Below are positions 15,411-26,508 of a stretch of 64,000 bases of DNA, piece by piece (the stretch's first letter is position 1; each line of letters starts with the position of its first letter). The notes beneath the pieces were generated by a model. That model did not search any database. It was given only the letters and a program-made list of their open reading frames with translations, and was not told the DNA's origin. This stretch comes from Methanolobus sp. (lineage in GTDB: Archaea > Halobacteriota > Methanosarcinia > Methanosarcinales > Methanosarcinaceae): positions 1 through 64,000 of the forward strand of contig NZ_JADQBY010000006.1 of assembly GCF_016278385.1 (NCBI RefSeq). The letters run 5' to 3'. The position numbers were made by a program, and so were the translations under genes.

Positions 15411-16601
15411 TCAGAACATTCCTTTTACACTAATGTCCCAGTGAATGTGGTAATACATGCGGTACAGGAACCAACCCATTTTTGTGGTTGTGAATGGTGC
15501 AGGGGGAACTCCATATCTCCAGGTAGCAATATACCCTTTCCCCATTGTGTTTGGAGTTTCAATTTCAGTGACTATCGGACACCCTGTTTCTCCTTCATAA
15601 GGTGTTTTAATACCATTCCCATAAATATCGTTGATCAGGTTCTGACTTACTGCAATAGCTTGATAGTGTGCACCGATTCCTGTTTTCAGAATCTCAACAG
15701 GTCCCAGGTCCCCGAGAACATATACATTGTCAAAATTACCTGCCGGGCCACGGTACTGAAGTGTTGCTTTATCTGCAGATAACCAACCCTTTTCATCGGT
15801 AAGGCCGGAATCTATCAAAACCTGTGGAGCTTTATGTGGTGGAACAGTAATCAGGAGGTCATAGTTCACTTTATCTCCATTCTTCGATGTCAATTCTTTT
15901 TTAGCACCATCAACGTTAGCTAGCGGGAAATTTCTTATGACCTCAATATTCTTTTCATTTAATTGTCCAGTTACAAACTTGTTAAATTCAGGCGGTCCAA
16001 TGGGTTCCATCGGCCATACAAGGGTCAATTGCACATCGTCTCTGTTTTTCTTAATGTTGCGCAGATAGCTCTCAAGCATAAAAGTGAATTTCACTGGTGC
16101 ACCCGGGCATGGAATTGGCATTGAGGCAACAGAAACTACAACTTTTCCACCGTTGATGTTCTTTACCAGATCTCTTACCTTAAAAGCATCTTCCATAGAA
16201 GTGTAGAATGTGTTAATGTCTTCTGCAAGTCCGGGAACAGCATCTATATCAGCCCTGCACCCCATTGCAATTACAAGATGGTCGTAAGTGTATCTTTTAT
16301 CGCTTTTGACAGTAATCTCTTTATTTTGAAGGTCTACAGTTTTAACTTCCCCGTCATTTCCATAAAATGCTTTAACTCTGGGGCTAATGAGCTTTTTTCG
16401 TGGCCTTGTGATATCTTCAGGTGTATAAAGTTCAAAAGGAATAAAAGTAAAGCCGCCTTGATTGATATTAATGTCACTTTTGTCGAGAATAGTTATTTCC
16501 AATTCATCTTTAGCGATTTTGTTTCTGAATTCTCTGGCTAGTATATTGGCTACCACCGATCCGGCATAGCCTGCTCCTAATATCAGTACCTTTTCTTTCA
16601 T
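15411..16601 (-). CDS. sulfide:quinone oxidoreductase-like FAD flavoprotein
   Basis: About 396 residues from the ATG at 16601 (VLILGAGYAGS is the FAD Rossmann motif). An NAD(P)/FAD-type second nucleotide fold and a closing NVYVLGDLG motif complete the disulfide-reductase fold. Cys in PIPCPGAPVKF occupies the region of the catalytic cysteine in the SQR family, and a further Cys lies in ETGCPIV. The C-terminal tail (GWFLYRMYYHIHW) is amphipathic, as in monotopic SQRs. In a methanogen the acceptor would be methanophenazine or another carrier, or the enzyme could act in sulfide detoxification. The ATG at 16631 is less likely. Specificity is inference. Confidence 0.75.
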   Translation of the reverse strand: MKEKVLILGAGYAGSVVANILAREFRNKIAKDELEITILDKSDININQGGFTFIPFELYTPEDITRPRKKLISPRVKAFYGNDGEVKTVDLQNKEITVKSDKRYTYDHLVIAMGCRADIDAVPGLAEDINTFYTSMEDAFKVRDLVKNINGGKVVVSVASMPIPCPGAPVKFTFMLESYLRNIKKNRDDVQLTLVWPMEPIGPPEFNKFVTGQLNEKNIEVIRNFPLANVDGAKKELTSKNGDKVNYDLLITVPPHKAPQVLIDSGLTDEKGWLSADKATLQYRGPAGNFDNVYVLGDLGPVEILKTGIGAHYQAIAVSQNLINDIYGNGIKTPYEGETGCPIVTEIETPNTMGKGYIATWRYGVPPAPFTTTKMGWFLYRMYYHIHWDISVKGMF

Positions 16602-16783
16602 AATTAAACCCCACATTTTTAATGAGTTCATAGTTTAGATATATTTTGCGGTACTGATAGTTTATCTCAGTAGTATTTAAGGAAATGGAAGAACCTATCA
16701 AAACAGATATTTTATAGCAGTTCTATGCAAAAATCTTTCATAGCCAGCACTCTTGAGTACCGGCTGGAAGATGAGAAGTAGAG

Positions 16784-16838
16784 GTTACAGATTTAATCTG
16801 TAACTTAAAGGATATAGTTATTGCTAGCAATAACTATA
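16784..16838 (-). terminator. tandem hairpins closing the ribosomal operon
   Basis: Two perfect inverted repeats follow the uS10 stop. 16813-16838 is a 26-base perfect palindrome centred on TTGCTAGCAA. 16784-16804 is a 9-bp stem (GTTACAGAT/ATCTGTAAC) with a 3-nt loop. A third, imperfect hairpin lies at 16743-16766. Together they should stop or process the long transcript. Confidence 0.6.
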
Positions 16839-16840
16839 GT

Positions 16841-17161
<321 letters not shown>

Positions 17162-17187
17162 CTATAAAAAAGGAAAGTTTGAGTGTC

Positions 17188-18459
17188 TTACTGCTTCTGT
17201 TTGACACTCATGCACATGCCAGCAGCAATGGTCATACCCATATCACGGATAGCGAATCTACCGAGCTGTGGAATTTCCTTTACTGGTTCGATAACCATTG
17301 GCCTTGTTGGTCTGATGGTTACGATTGCTGCATCTCCAGCCTTAATGAAGGTTGCATTCTCTTCCTTGACCTGACCTGTCTTTGGATCAAGTTTCTTGTC
17401 AATGGACATGAGGGTACATGCAGTCTGGGTTGTGTGACAGTGGAATACTGGTGTGTATCCTGCTGTGATAGCTGATGGGTGCTGAAGTACAACGATCTGT
17501 CCTGTGAACTCTTCTGCTACTGAAGGTGGGTTGTCAGCTGAGCCACAGACATCTCCTCTGCGGACATCGTTCTTTCCGATACCACGTACGTTCCATCCAA
17601 TGTTGTCACCAGGAACTGCCTGAGCCTGTTCTTCATGGTGCATTTCAATGGACTTTACTTCACCGGTTACGCCACTTGGGTTGAATGTTACGCTCTGACC
17701 CTTCTTCATAATTCCTGTCTCGACCCTACCTACTGGTACGGTTCCGATACCGGAGATGGTGTATGCATCCTGTACAGGGATTCTGAGTGGAAGTGTGTCT
17801 GGTTTATCTGGGACTGTAAGGAGGTTGAGTGCTTCAAGAATGGATGGTCCTTTGTACCATGGTGTGTTTGCACTTGGTCCCTTCATGTTGTCGCCCTCAA
17901 ATGCTGAGGTTGGGATGAATGGAATCTCACTTGCTTTGAATCCTACCATACCGAGAAGCTGGCTTACCTGATCCTTGACCTCATTGTATCTCTTTTCGCT
18001 GTACTCTGCTGCATCCATCTTGTTTACAGCAATGATGAGCTGGTTGATACCAAGGGTTCTTGAAAGGAAAACGTGTTCCTTTGTCTGAGCCATTACACCA
18101 TCAGGTGCTGCTACTACAAGGATAGCTGCGTCTGCCTGGGATGCACCGGTGATCATGTTCTTTACGAAGTCACGGTGACCTGGACAGTCTACAATTGTAA
18201 AGTAGAATTTGTCGGTGTCGAATCTCTTGTGAGCGATATCGATTGTGATACCTCTTTCACGCTCTTCCTTGAGTGAGTCCATGACCCATGCGAATGCGAA
18301 AGATTCTTTTCCTTTCTCTTTTGCCTCTGCCTTGTATTTCTCGATCATGTGAGCAGGTACTGCTCCTGTCTCGAACATCAATCTTCCGACAAGGGTTGAC
18401 TTGCCGTGGTCAATGTGACCGATAACTGCCAAGTTCATGTGTGGTTTGTCAGCTGCCAT
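17188..18459 (-). CDS. tuf: translation elongation factor aEF-1A
   Basis: The 423-residue GTPase delivers aminoacyl-tRNA to the ribosome. G1 is [17 protein letters not shown] is G3 and NKMDAAEY is G4. Domains 2 and 3 follow ([22 protein letters not shown]). It lies between EF-2 and uS10. A hairpin in the 119-nt gap upstream may adjust its level relative to EF-2. Confidence 0.98.
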   Translation of the reverse strand: MAADKPHMNLAVIGHIDHGKSTLVGRLMFETGAVPAHMIEKYKAEAKEKGKESFAFAWVMDSLKEERERGITIDIAHKRFDTDKFYFTIVDCPGHRDFVKNMITGASQADAAILVVAAPDGVMAQTKEHVFLSRTLGINQLIIAVNKMDAAEYSEKRYNEVKDQVSQLLGMVGFKASEIPFIPTSAFEGDNMKGPSANTPWYKGPSILEALNLLTVPDKPDTLPLRIPVQDAYTISGIGTVPVGRVETGIMKKGQSVTFNPSGVTGEVKSIEMHHEEQAQAVPGDNIGWNVRGIGKNDVRRGDVCGSADNPPSVAEEFTGQIVVLQHPSAITAGYTPVFHCHTTQTACTLMSIDKKLDPKTGQVKEENATFIKAGDAAIVTIRPTRPMVIEPVKEIPQLGRFAIRDMGMTIAAGMCMSVKQKQ

Positions 18460-18545
18460 GTTTAATTACTCCTTATTAAATGTTAATTTGAATATGATTT
18501 GACCTAATAGTTGTTTCTACGTTTAAACCTTTCTGACGAATTGGG

Positions 18546-18573
18546 GTTTTTGCAGCCTATGGCTACAAAAAAC
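18546..18573 (-). terminator. hairpin between EF-2 and EF-1A genes
   Basis: The minus strand folds as GTTTTTTGTAGCC with GGCTGCAAAAAC around a 3-nt loop, one mismatch. It lies just 3' of the EF-2 stop and could be a partial terminator or processing site. Confidence 0.4.
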
Positions 18574-18578
18574 TTCAA

Positions 18579-20780
18579 TTACATACTGAGGTAATCAGAT
18601 GCCTGCGGTAGTTCCTTTTTAAGTCCCTTCCTTTCTCTGATGCCACAAACGATTTCTGCTGTCAGGTTAGTTGGAAGTGTGTCGAAGCCTGCGAATTCTG
18701 TGCTCCACATTGCGCGGCCTTCAGTTGCAGACCTGATATCTCCTGCAAATCCGAACAGTTCGGATACTGGTGCTCTGGACTCGATAATGGTCATGTCACC
18801 TTCGGATGTCATGTCTATGATAGTACCACGACGTCCCTGTATCTCCTTGGTTGCGCCACCCATGTTGTTCTGTGGAACCTGGATGAATACCTTCTGATAT
18901 GGTTCAAGAAGTGTGTCATCTGCCATAAGCATTGCTGCCTGGATTCCCTGTCTGGATGCAGGAATTACCTGTGCTGGTCCTCTGTGTACTGCATCTTCGT
19001 GTAACTTTGCGTCAACGAGTTTGACCTTTACGCCCATACATGGTTCTCTTGAAAGAGGTCCTGCCTTCATTACTTCCTGGAATCCTTCAAGGATAAGTTC
19101 CATGGTTTCACTGAGGTGCTGGATACCCTTTGTGACATCTATGTATATATTACTCTCAAAGATGTCTACAATACCCTTAGCTTCATCTTTGGTGAGGCCT
19201 GCTTCCATGAGCTTTTCTCTGCGCTCAACTTCAGGCATACGCATGGATATCTCGCCAGCCTTGATAAGGTCCCTAACTCCTTGCTCAAGTGGCTCGACTG
19301 TAACGTAGAATCTGTTGTGTCTGTTTGGTGACTTTCCTTCTACCGGTCCAGCGCTGCCACGAATGGTTTCACGATAAACTACTAGAGGTGGTGTTGTTGT
19401 GATCTCTACTCCCTTGTCACGCTCAATTCTGTGTGCAATGACTTCAAGGTGGAGTTCTCCCATACCTGCCATCAGGTGTTCACCGGTCTCTTCGTCAAGT
19501 GTGATCTTAAGTGTTGGGTCTTCCTTTGCAACCTGTCTCAATACTTCTACAAGTTTTGGAAGGTCCTTCATGTGCTTAGCTTCTACTGCGACGGTAACTA
19601 CAGGTTCACTTGCGTGTGTGATACTCTCGAAAGGCTCCATGCCATCAAGGGTGGTTACAGTTGAACCGACAATAGCATCTTTAAGCCCGGTTACAGCTGC
19701 AATATTTCCGGCAGGGATGTTCTCCACTTCAAGTCTCTTTGGACCCATGAATACACCTACCTGCTGAATCCTGTTAGTCTTAGATGTACCTGATACGTAA
19801 ACTTCCATACCACGTCTGAGTGTACCGCTGAACAACCTTCCGGTTGCAACTTCACCTGCATGTGGGTCCATTGTAATGTCCGTCACCATGAAAGCAAGAT
19901 CTCCATTAGGATCTGCGTTGATCATTGACTTACCAATCTTGGATTCCTTGTCGCCATGCCAGATAGCATCGATTCTTCCTTCCTGTGCATCAAGAGGGGA
20001 TGGAAGGAACCTGATTGCCATATCGTTGAGAACTTCGTGGAGTGGGCACTTCTCTGCAAGTTCCCTGATGCTTTTTTCATCATCAGCTTTATTGTAATCA
20101 TAGATCTGCTGGAAAGTTACTCCGGTCTTCTTCATCATTGGCACGCTGATAGCCCAGTTGTACAATGCTGAACCGAAAGCCACGGTACCTTCTGCTGCGT
20201 CAACTCTCCATCCTGCTTTGTAACGCTCTTCATTCATACCTTTAATGAGCTTGTTTACGTGATCGATAAGCTTACCTAGTCTGATCTGCATTTCCTGTCC
20301 GTCGACCTGCAACTCATTGATGAGGCGGTCAACTTTGTTGATGAACAGAACTGGCTTGACATGTTCTTTCAATGCCTGTCTGAGAACTGTCTCTGTTTGT
20401 GGCATTGTGCCTTCTACAGCATCAATAACTACAACAGCACCGTCTACAGCACGCATTGCACGTGTAACGTCTCCACCAAAGTCTACGTGACCTGGTGTGT
20501 CGATAAGGTTGATGAGATATTCTTTGCCCTCGTACTCGTGGACCATGGATACGTTTGCAGAGTCAATTGTAATGCCTCTTGCCTGTTCCTCTTCGTCAGA
20601 GTCTGTCCAGCATGCGTTACCTGCAAGTTCCTTTGAGAGCATTCCTGCGCCTGCAAGAAGGTTATCTGATAAAGTTGTCTTTCCGTGATCTATGTGCGCA
20701 ACAATACCCATGTTACGTATCATTTTTGGTTGACTCATGAGCGCTGCTACACGGTCGACCATTTTATCATTTCTAGCCAT
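18579..20780 (-). CDS. fusA: translation elongation factor aEF-2
   Basis: The 733-residue GTPase translocates tRNA and m[19 protein letters not shown] is the P-loop, [12 protein letters not shown] the G3 box and NKVDRLI the G4 box. Domain IV contains [12 protein letters not shown], whose His is the diphthamide-modified residue in this family. The length is typical for archaea. It starts 42 nt after uS7. Confidence 0.98.
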   Translation of the reverse strand: MARNDKMVDRVAALMSQPKMIRNMGIVAHIDHGKTTLSDNLLAGAGMLSKELAGNACWTDSDEEEQARGITIDSANVSMVHEYEGKEYLINLIDTPGHVDFGGDVTRAMRAVDGAVVVIDAVEGTMPQTETVLRQALKEHVKPVLFINKVDRLINELQVDGQEMQIRLGKLIDHVNKLIKGMNEERYKAGWRVDAAEGTVAFGSALYNWAISVPMMKKTGVTFQQIYDYNKADDEKSIRELAEKCPLHEVLNDMAIRFLPSPLDAQEGRIDAIWHGDKESKIGKSMINADPNGDLAFMVTDITMDPHAGEVATGRLFSGTLRRGMEVYVSGTSKTNRIQQVGVFMGPKRLEVENIPAGNIAAVTGLKDAIVGSTVTTLDGMEPFESITHASEPVVTVAVEAKHMKDLPKLVEVLRQVAKEDPTLKITLDEETGEHLMAGMGELHLEVIAHRIERDKGVEITTTPPLVVYRETIRGSAGPVEGKSPNRHNRFYVTVEPLEQGVRDLIKAGEISMRMPEVERREKLMEAGLTKDEAKGIVDIFESNIYIDVTKGIQHLSETMELILEGFQEVMKAGPLSREPCMGVKVKLVDAKLHEDAVHRGPAQVIPASRQGIQAAMLMADDTLLEPYQKVFIQVPQNNMGGATKEIQGRRGTIIDMTSEGDMTIIESRAPVSELFGFAGDIRSATEGRAMWSTEFAGFDTLPTNLTAEIVCGIRERKGLKKELPQASDYLSM

Positions 20781-20822
20781 ATTTTACTACCTAATCCTTA
20801 TTTACTAACTGCCTAGGCTCGG

Positions 20823-21383
20823 TTAACGTGCTGCCTTTGCGACTCTTTCCTTGGAATCTTTCCTGTTTATGGAGAAGCATTTAGCATCGCGGTTTGAAGC
20901 TGCAATAAGTTCTGCTGCAAGGCAGTCTGCTGCACTTCTCTTGGATTTGAACGCAGCCTTGTTTGCACCCATTGTGATGTGCCTGAGCGCACTGTCAACG
21001 CGTCTCTGTGGGGCAGTGTCTACTGCTTTTGGTACGGATATTCCACCGTACTTAAGTCTGACTACTTCTTCCCTAGGACCTGCGTTTGAGATTGCCTCTA
21101 CCAGTACCTGTACTGGGTTCTTCTTTGTCCTTGTGTTGATTATATCGAAAGCCTCAGAGACGATCATCATTGCTCTCTGTTTCTTTCCTGTATTCTGTGC
21201 GTTACGCATGACGTTGTTAACAAGACGTTCTACGATGCTTATGTCTGACTTGTTGAACTGCTGTCTTGCATGCTTCCCGTTAGTGTGGGGAATAATCACA
21301 GGTTCGAGGCTTACGTACCTTCTGATACCCTGATCAGCGACCTCAACTTCAGTGAGATCCCATTTCCCAAATAATTTATACAT
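20823..21383 (-). CDS. rpsG: 30S ribosomal protein uS7
   Basis: The start is the ATG at 21383 (MYKLFGKWD), which has GGAGA 7 nt upstream and lies 5 nt after the uS12 stop. The frame stays open 11 codons further, into uS12, but those residues are not part of the family. [27 protein letters not shown] and [10 protein letters not shown] are family blocks. It binds the 16S rRNA head and nucleates its assembly. Confidence 0.96.
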   Translation of the reverse strand: MYKLFGKWDLTEVEVADQGIRRYVSLEPVIIPHTNGKHARQQFNKSDISIVERLVNNVMRNAQNTGKKQRAMMIVSEAFDIINTRTKKNPVQVLVEAISNAGPREEVVRLKYGGISVPKAVDTAPQRRVDSALRHITMGANKAAFKSKRSAADCLAAELIAASNRDAKCFSINRKDSKERVAKAAR

Positions 21384-21387
21384 CTGA

Positions 21388-21816
21388 TTATCTCCTTGGT
21401 TTCTCTTTGCGGCCAATGACCATCTCTCTTAAGGATACATTGTTAACAGCAGTGACCTTAAAGCGTACTCCGGGAATATCACCCATTGCACCACCCATGC
21501 GGCCACCTATTCTTTCTACTGTAACTTCATCGTGCTCATCGATAAAGTTGATAGCACCGTCTCCAGGGCAGAAAGCTGACACCTGACGTCCGTTCTTTAT
21601 CAACTGTATTCTTACACATTTCCTGATAGCTGAGTTTGGCTGCTTAGCCTCAATTCCCACTTTCTCAAGTACAATGCCTCTTCCCTGAGGTGCGCCACCA
21701 AGAGGGTCTGCTTTCACGTCAAGTCCGAGTGTACGTCTGTTATAGCGGGAGTCCTTCCATCTTGCATCCTTTCGCATGCGTTGAAGTGTATGAGCTGCAT
21801 ATTTTCCATTTGGCAT
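21388..21816 (-). CDS. rpsL: 30S ribosomal protein uS12
   Basis: 142 residues from [35 protein letters not shown] and [15 protein letters not shown] mark the decoding-centre protein. The frame is open to 21870 but overlaps nusA, and the family begins at MPNGK. It lies in the standard archaeal order nusA-rpsL-rpsG-fusA. Confidence 0.97.
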   Translation of the reverse strand: MPNGKYAAHTLQRMRKDARWKDSRYNRRTLGLDVKADPLGGAPQGRGIVLEKVGIEAKQPNSAIRKCVRIQLIKNGRQVSAFCPGDGAINFIDEHDEVTVERIGGRMGGAMGDIPGVRFKVTAVNNVSLREMVIGRKEKPRR

Positions 21817-21866
21817 AATTATGTCTCCAATTAATGTCTTTGATGAGTATGATATTATTTGAATTA

Positions 21867-22292
21867 TCACTGCAGGATGACATCATCTATATCATGATGT
21901 CTCTTAGCGACAAGTTTTACTTTCTCAATATTTTTACCATTGCGTCCTATGGCAAGACCCTTGTCTTTATTAGATACTTCTACATAAGCCAATCGCTTAT
22001 CATTCCTGTTCGTAATATTCACTGATTTAACAGATACCGGGCCGAATGCGTTTTTTATGAACGCAGCAGGTTCGTCCGAGTATTCGACAAGATCAATTTG
22101 TTTATCCACATTCTTCTTCATCCGATTGATATGGTCGCCATTTTTTCCAATTGCGGCACCCATATCACCCGCTTTAATCACATATATTATTCGGCCATCA
22201 TCGATAATGCAATCTTTGACTGCTGCACCTGTAATATTTTCAAATAATGTGATATACCTGAGACTTTCAGTGGATAACTTGATCTCGCCCAA
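21867..22292 (-). CDS. nusA: archaeal NusA-like KH-domain transcription factor
   Basis: About 141 residues with two KH motifs, [11 protein letters not shown] (about 47-57) and [13 protein letters not shown] near the C terminus. The archaeal protein is a short form of bacterial NusA without the S1 domain. Two TTG codons compete as start. The one at 22292 (LGEIKLS) is 9 nt after GGAG and preferred over 22301, which abuts it. The position between eL30 and uS12 is conserved. Confidence 0.93.
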   Translation of the reverse strand: MGEIKLSTESLRYITLFENITGAAVKDCIIDDGRIIYVIKAGDMGAAIGKNGDHINRMKKNVDKQIDLVEYSDEPAAFIKNAFGPVSVKSVNITNRNDKRLAYVEVSNKDKGLAIGRNGKNIEKVKLVAKRHHDIDDVILQ

Positions 22293-22306
22293 ATATTGCA
22301 ACTCCT

Positions 22307-22597
22307 TTAAGCAGCAGCAGCCAGAATATCAGACTCACCGCTGTCAATGATTGCCATTGCAGCAATGAGGAATGGTTTTCCGCATGCAGGTCCAAGTTCT
22401 GTTCCTGTGCCGGAGTAGTTTAATATCGGTACATTCAGGCTTTCGATCTTTGCTCTTACATCTGCAGGGCAATTTGCGGCAAGTACGACCATTTTTGCTT
22501 CGTTGTTAATTGCAGCATCAATAGTCCTGTTAGATCCAATGATCACCTTTCCGGTTCTGATCACTTTGATCAGTGCTTTGTCAATGTTAATATCCAT
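22307..22597 (-). CDS. rpl30e: 50S ribosomal protein eL30
   Basis: The 96-residue L7Ae/L30e-fold protein has [14 protein letters not shown] and [11 protein letters not shown] as typical segments, and [12 protein letters not shown] near the RNA-binding loop. It follows rpoA2 after 110 nt containing TATA-like sequence, so an internal promoter is possible. Confidence 0.95.
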   Translation of the reverse strand: MDINIDKALIKVIRTGKVIIGSNRTIDAAINNEAKMVVLAANCPADVRAKIESLNVPILNYSGTGTELGPACGKPFLIAAMAIIDSGESDILAAAA

Positions 22598-22707
22598 TTA
22601 TATCAACTCATTTATAATGTCAGTTTGAGATTTGTATTAATAAGTGATTCCGTATATTTACTTTCTGGTTGTTCTTTATATGTATCTATATAATGAACAC
22701 TAATACG

Positions 22708-23850
22708 TCATCTTGAAATGAGATGTACATCTCCTGTTCCCAGCTTAATGGGCTGTCCTACTATAATATTCTCGGTAACACCGTTGAGTTCATCACGATC
22801 TCCACGCATACCGGCATCTAGCAGGTGATTCACAGTAACTTCAAAAGCTGCACGTGCAAACACACTGGCTTTCTCACCCGAAATACCGTGTCTTCCAATC
22901 TGTTTCACTTCTCCGTCACAGCACATTATGTCGGATACAAGCATTATATGCCTGATATCTACAGTAAGGCCCTGCTCTGCAAGAGTGTCAGTAGCTTCTT
23001 TAATAATGGAATTCCTTGCAGCTTCGATACCAAATACCTCAAATATCTCTCCGATGTTGTTGGTATGTGTTCTTGTAGCATCTGTTCCTTCTATCTGGAG
23101 TACTTCTTTAAGCTTTGAACCTTCTGTATAAAGTGTATATTCCTCTCCATCCTTTCTGATAACAACTCTTTTAATTCCTTCGATACCCTTCAGGGTTATG
23201 AAGTGAATTTTCTTTGCAAGCTGGAGAAGTTCACGGTAAGAAGGTGCATTTGGAGTCACTATGATCTGGTTTGCTATACTGTCTGAGACATGTACCATCA
23301 CATCAAGTTCTTCATGCAGCTTTTCTGCAATTTCATCAGGTATAAGTGCCCTCTGAATCAGTGTCTTCTCGTGAAGATCAAGTATAAGGCGCATGTTGGC
23401 AAGGTCCGTTGTGATGTCTGCGAGATGTTCTATATGAGTTGCCTCAATCTCCCATGCAAGCTTACGTGCCTTATCCCTGTCAGTTGCGTATTCATGTTCC
23501 AGTGCAATTGTCATCATTGGTGTGCTTGGCTGTTTCCTTGCATCCACAATCTCGATGAGACGTGGTAAACCAAGTGTAACGTTAATTTCAGCGACACCAG
23601 CGTAGTGGAAGGTACGCATAGTCATCTGTGTACCTGGTTCTCCAATAGATTGTGCTGACACAACACCCACCGCTTCACAAGGTTCCACGCATGCATATTC
23701 ATAACTGGCTGCCAGACGCTCAATGATGTCTTCAAGCTCTTTCTTTGTAACACCTACCTTCATAACATCGTCTTTCAATGTTCCCATGATGTTCTTAGGT
23801 AGGTCGAGTTGAGCGATCATAGAATCAATAGTTGCTTCACTGATTGTCAT
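22708..23850 (-). CDS. rpoA2: RNA polymerase subunit A''
   Basis: The 380-residue C-terminal part of the largest subunit. [29 protein letters not shown] is the region after the trigger loop, and [19 protein letters not shown] the clamp-proximal end. The split after A' is the usual archaeal arrangement. The stop of A' is immediately upstream with no spacer. Confidence 0.98.
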   Translation of the reverse strand: MTISEATIDSMIAQLDLPKNIMGTLKDDVMKVGVTKKELEDIIERLAASYEYACVEPCEAVGVVSAQSIGEPGTQMTMRTFHYAGVAEINVTLGLPRLIEIVDARKQPSTPMMTIALEHEYATDRDKARKLAWEIEATHIEHLADITTDLANMRLILDLHEKTLIQRALIPDEIAEKLHEELDVMVHVSDSIANQIIVTPNAPSYRELLQLAKKIHFITLKGIEGIKRVVIRKDGEEYTLYTEGSKLKEVLQIEGTDATRTHTNNIGEIFEVFGIEAARNSIIKEATDTLAEQGLTVDIRHIMLVSDIMCCDGEVKQIGRHGISGEKASVFARAAFEVTVNHLLDAGMRGDRDELNGVTENIIVGQPIKLGTGDVHLISR

Positions 23851-26508
23851 TTAGTTCACCTCCTTCCCGGTGACCATTCTGACAATCCTGTGTACTGCCT
23901 CAGGTTTACTATAGTCACTCTTTGTGGAGTCAATACCGTCCTCTCCATATTTGAACTGGACGATAACTCCACGTGTTTCACGTACAGATCCATCATACTG
24001 GACTTCAAGATCCTGCAATGCGTTTACAAGTCTCCTCTGAAGGTAACCTGACTGGGAAGTACGGACTGCAGTATCCACAAGACCTTCACGACCACCAATT
24101 GCGTGGAAGAAATATTCAGTTGGATTCAATCCGCTCTTATAACTTGCTTTAACGAATCCGTGGGCATCTGCACCAAGGTCACCCTTGTCAAAGTGCGGGA
24201 GTGTCCTTCCTGCATAACCTCTTCTGATCCTTTCACCACGAACCGCCTGTTGTCCAACACAGGCAGCCATCTGGGTCAGGTTAAGCATTGAACCTCTTGC
24301 ACCGGACTTGGCCATTATAACCGCAGAATTCTCAAGACCAAGTTGCTGACCTGCAATATTACCGGTCTGGTCTCTGGCTTTACCCAGTACCTGCATAATC
24401 TTCATTTCGATGGTCTCTTTGAGTGTACGTCCTGGCAAAGGTTCCAGTTCTTTCGCTTCATAAGCGTTAATTAGTTCTTTTACGTTTTCTTCCGCTTCTT
24501 TAAGGAGATTATTGATCTGCAGCTTTGCAGTCTTGGGTATGTCTTCGTCACTGATACCGAAACTAAGTCCCGTTTTCATCACGCCACGGATAGCAAGTCT
24601 TGTAAAGTCATCTACAAAATTGGCACCTGCTTCAGAGCCGTATTCCTTAACAACCTTATCAAGAATCTTGCCCTTGAAAGCACCAATGGCCTGTTCATCG
24701 ATAGTGCCCTGAAGCATTTCTCCGTCTTCTATGACCACGTATGCATTGTACTCGCAATCCTTCTTCTTACAGGTGTCACATTTGAAACATACCTGTGCCG
24801 GGAATTCAAGATAGAGTCCCTTTGGAAGGATCTGACTGAAGATCTGCTTTCCGTTCCATAGTGGTTCTCCGTCTTCTGAGTAACTTGAAGGTTCTGGAAG
24901 AACTCTTACGTCGGATTTCCTGAGCAGTTCAAGAGCTGCGTTCTTGGTAATTGCGTTCTCATTCCTTGTGAGCAGGAACAATCCTGAGATGTGGTCGTGT
25001 ATACCGCCGATGATAGGTCCTCCGAAACGAGGGGACAGGATATTTTCCTGTACCTGCATGAGTATGCTGGCTTCAGCCCTTGACTCTTCGGTTTGGAGAA
25101 CGTGCATGTTCATTTCATCACCGTCAAAGTCGGCGTTGTATGGGGCACATACTGCAGGGTTAAGCCTGAATGTCTTGTTAGGCAGTACCTTGACCCTGTG
25201 AGCCATGATACTCATCTTGTGGAGGGATGGTTGTCTGTTAAAGAGAACAATATCTCCGTCCATGAGCTGTCTTTCGACTGTCCATCCTGGTTCTATCTTC
25301 TCTGCAAGTTCTTCCTTGTTGATCTCTGATACTCTGATACGCCTTCCATCTTCACGTATGGCATAATTTGCTCCAGGGTGCACTTCTTTACCACGCAGTA
25401 CATACATACGAAGAAGTTCTATATTCCTTGTAGTTACTCTTAGAGGTATTGTCATCTGTCTGGCAATTGCGAAAGGAACTCCAACTTCATTGATGCTCAG
25501 GTTAGGGTCAGGGGATACAACAGTACGTGCTGAAAAGTTCACACGCTTACCTGACAGACTTCCTCTGAATCTTCCTTCCTTACCCTTTAGACGCTGTGTA
25601 AGTGTTTTCAGAGGTCTTCCTGATCTATGTCTTGCAGGCGGTACGCCTGATACTTCATTATCGAAGAATGTTGTAAGATGGTACTGGAGCAATTCCCACA
25701 GGTCCTCTATAATAAGCTGTGGTGCACCAGCATCTCTGTTCTCTTGGAATCTCTGGTTGATCCTGATGATGTCCACGAGCTTGTGGGTCAAGTCATCTTC
25801 ACTGCGCTGACCGGATTCAAGGGTGATCGAAGGTCTGACCGTTACTGGTGGGACTGGCAGGACTGTAAGGATCATCCATTCAGGTCTTGCACTTTCAGGG
25901 TCCATTCCAATAACCCTCACGTCCTCGTCAGGTATGTTCTCAAAGCGGTCACGTATTTCAGTTGGTGTAAGCTTATGTCCGTCCTCTACGTAATCACTGG
26001 GCTTTTCAAACTTGATCTCAAGCTGCTCGGCTGAACAGTATGGACAGGTCTTTGACTTGCGTGCTTCCTTGAATACTTCATTGATAATATCGTCAGGCAG
26101 GTGTCCCATTTCTTTTGAAGTTTCCAGTTGTGCAAGGAAGTTTTTCTTCTTTTCCGAATCAAGGAGCAGTCTGCTGCAGTTGCGGCAGATTGACCGCAGT
26201 GCCTTTCGTATGGTCTTGTTAAAACCTACATGTATGACTGGAGCAACAAGGTCAATGTGTCCAAAGTGTCCCGGACATTCGCCGGCACGGCTGCCACAGG
26301 TCTTACATTTCAGACCGGGGTCAATAACTCCAAGACGCAGGTCCATAAGGCCCATATCAATAGGATAGCCGTCGTCGTCATAGGTGTCAGCGGTAATAAT
26401 TGCAGTGACACTCATCTTCCTTACTTCGCGAGGGGAGAGCAGACCAAATTTTATAGCACCGATTCTTTTTGGAATTGATGGAATATCGTTCATTTTAAAA
26501 TCACCCAT
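23851..26508 (-). CDS. rpoA1: RNA polymerase subunit A'
   Basis: 885 residues carrying the catalytic NADFDGDEMNMH, whose three Asp bind Mg. Zinc sites are visible at CKTCGSRAGECPGHFGH and in the CRNC...CPYC pair. SGKRVNFSARTVVSPDPNL is the core double-psi region. The frame starts 1 nt inside the end of rpoB1; an ATG five codons in (MNDIPSIPK) is an alternative start. Confidence 0.98.
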   Translation of the reverse strand: MGDFKMNDIPSIPKRIGAIKFGLLSPREVRKMSVTAIITADTYDDDGYPIDMGLMDLRLGVIDPGLKCKTCGSRAGECPGHFGHIDLVAPVIHVGFNKTIRKALRSICRNCSRLLLDSEKKKNFLAQLETSKEMGHLPDDIINEVFKEARKSKTCPYCSAEQLEIKFEKPSDYVEDGHKLTPTEIRDRFENIPDEDVRVIGMDPESARPEWMILTVLPVPPVTVRPSITLESGQRSEDDLTHKLVDIIRINQRFQENRDAGAPQLIIEDLWELLQYHLTTFFDNEVSGVPPARHRSGRPLKTLTQRLKGKEGRFRGSLSGKRVNFSARTVVSPDPNLSINEVGVPFAIARQMTIPLRVTTRNIELLRMYVLRGKEVHPGANYAIREDGRRIRVSEINKEELAEKIEPGWTVERQLMDGDIVLFNRQPSLHKMSIMAHRVKVLPNKTFRLNPAVCAPYNADFDGDEMNMHVLQTEESRAEASILMQVQENILSPRFGGPIIGGIHDHISGLFLLTRNENAITKNAALELLRKSDVRVLPEPSSYSEDGEPLWNGKQIFSQILPKGLYLEFPAQVCFKCDTCKKKDCEYNAYVVIEDGEMLQGTIDEQAIGAFKGKILDKVVKEYGSEAGANFVDDFTRLAIRGVMKTGLSFGISDEDIPKTAKLQINNLLKEAEENVKELINAYEAKELEPLPGRTLKETIEMKIMQVLGKARDQTGNIAGQQLGLENSAVIMAKSGARGSMLNLTQMAACVGQQAVRGERIRRGYAGRTLPHFDKGDLGADAHGFVKASYKSGLNPTEYFFHAIGGREGLVDTAVRTSQSGYLQRRLVNALQDLEVQYDGSVRETRGVIVQFKYGEDGIDSTKSDYSKPEAVHRIVRMVTGKEVN

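Noticed and set aside
18640-20688. Many long plus-strand frames opposite EF-2 and the polymerase genes
   Set aside because: They are antisense shadows of highly biased genes, without start signals or recognisable domains.
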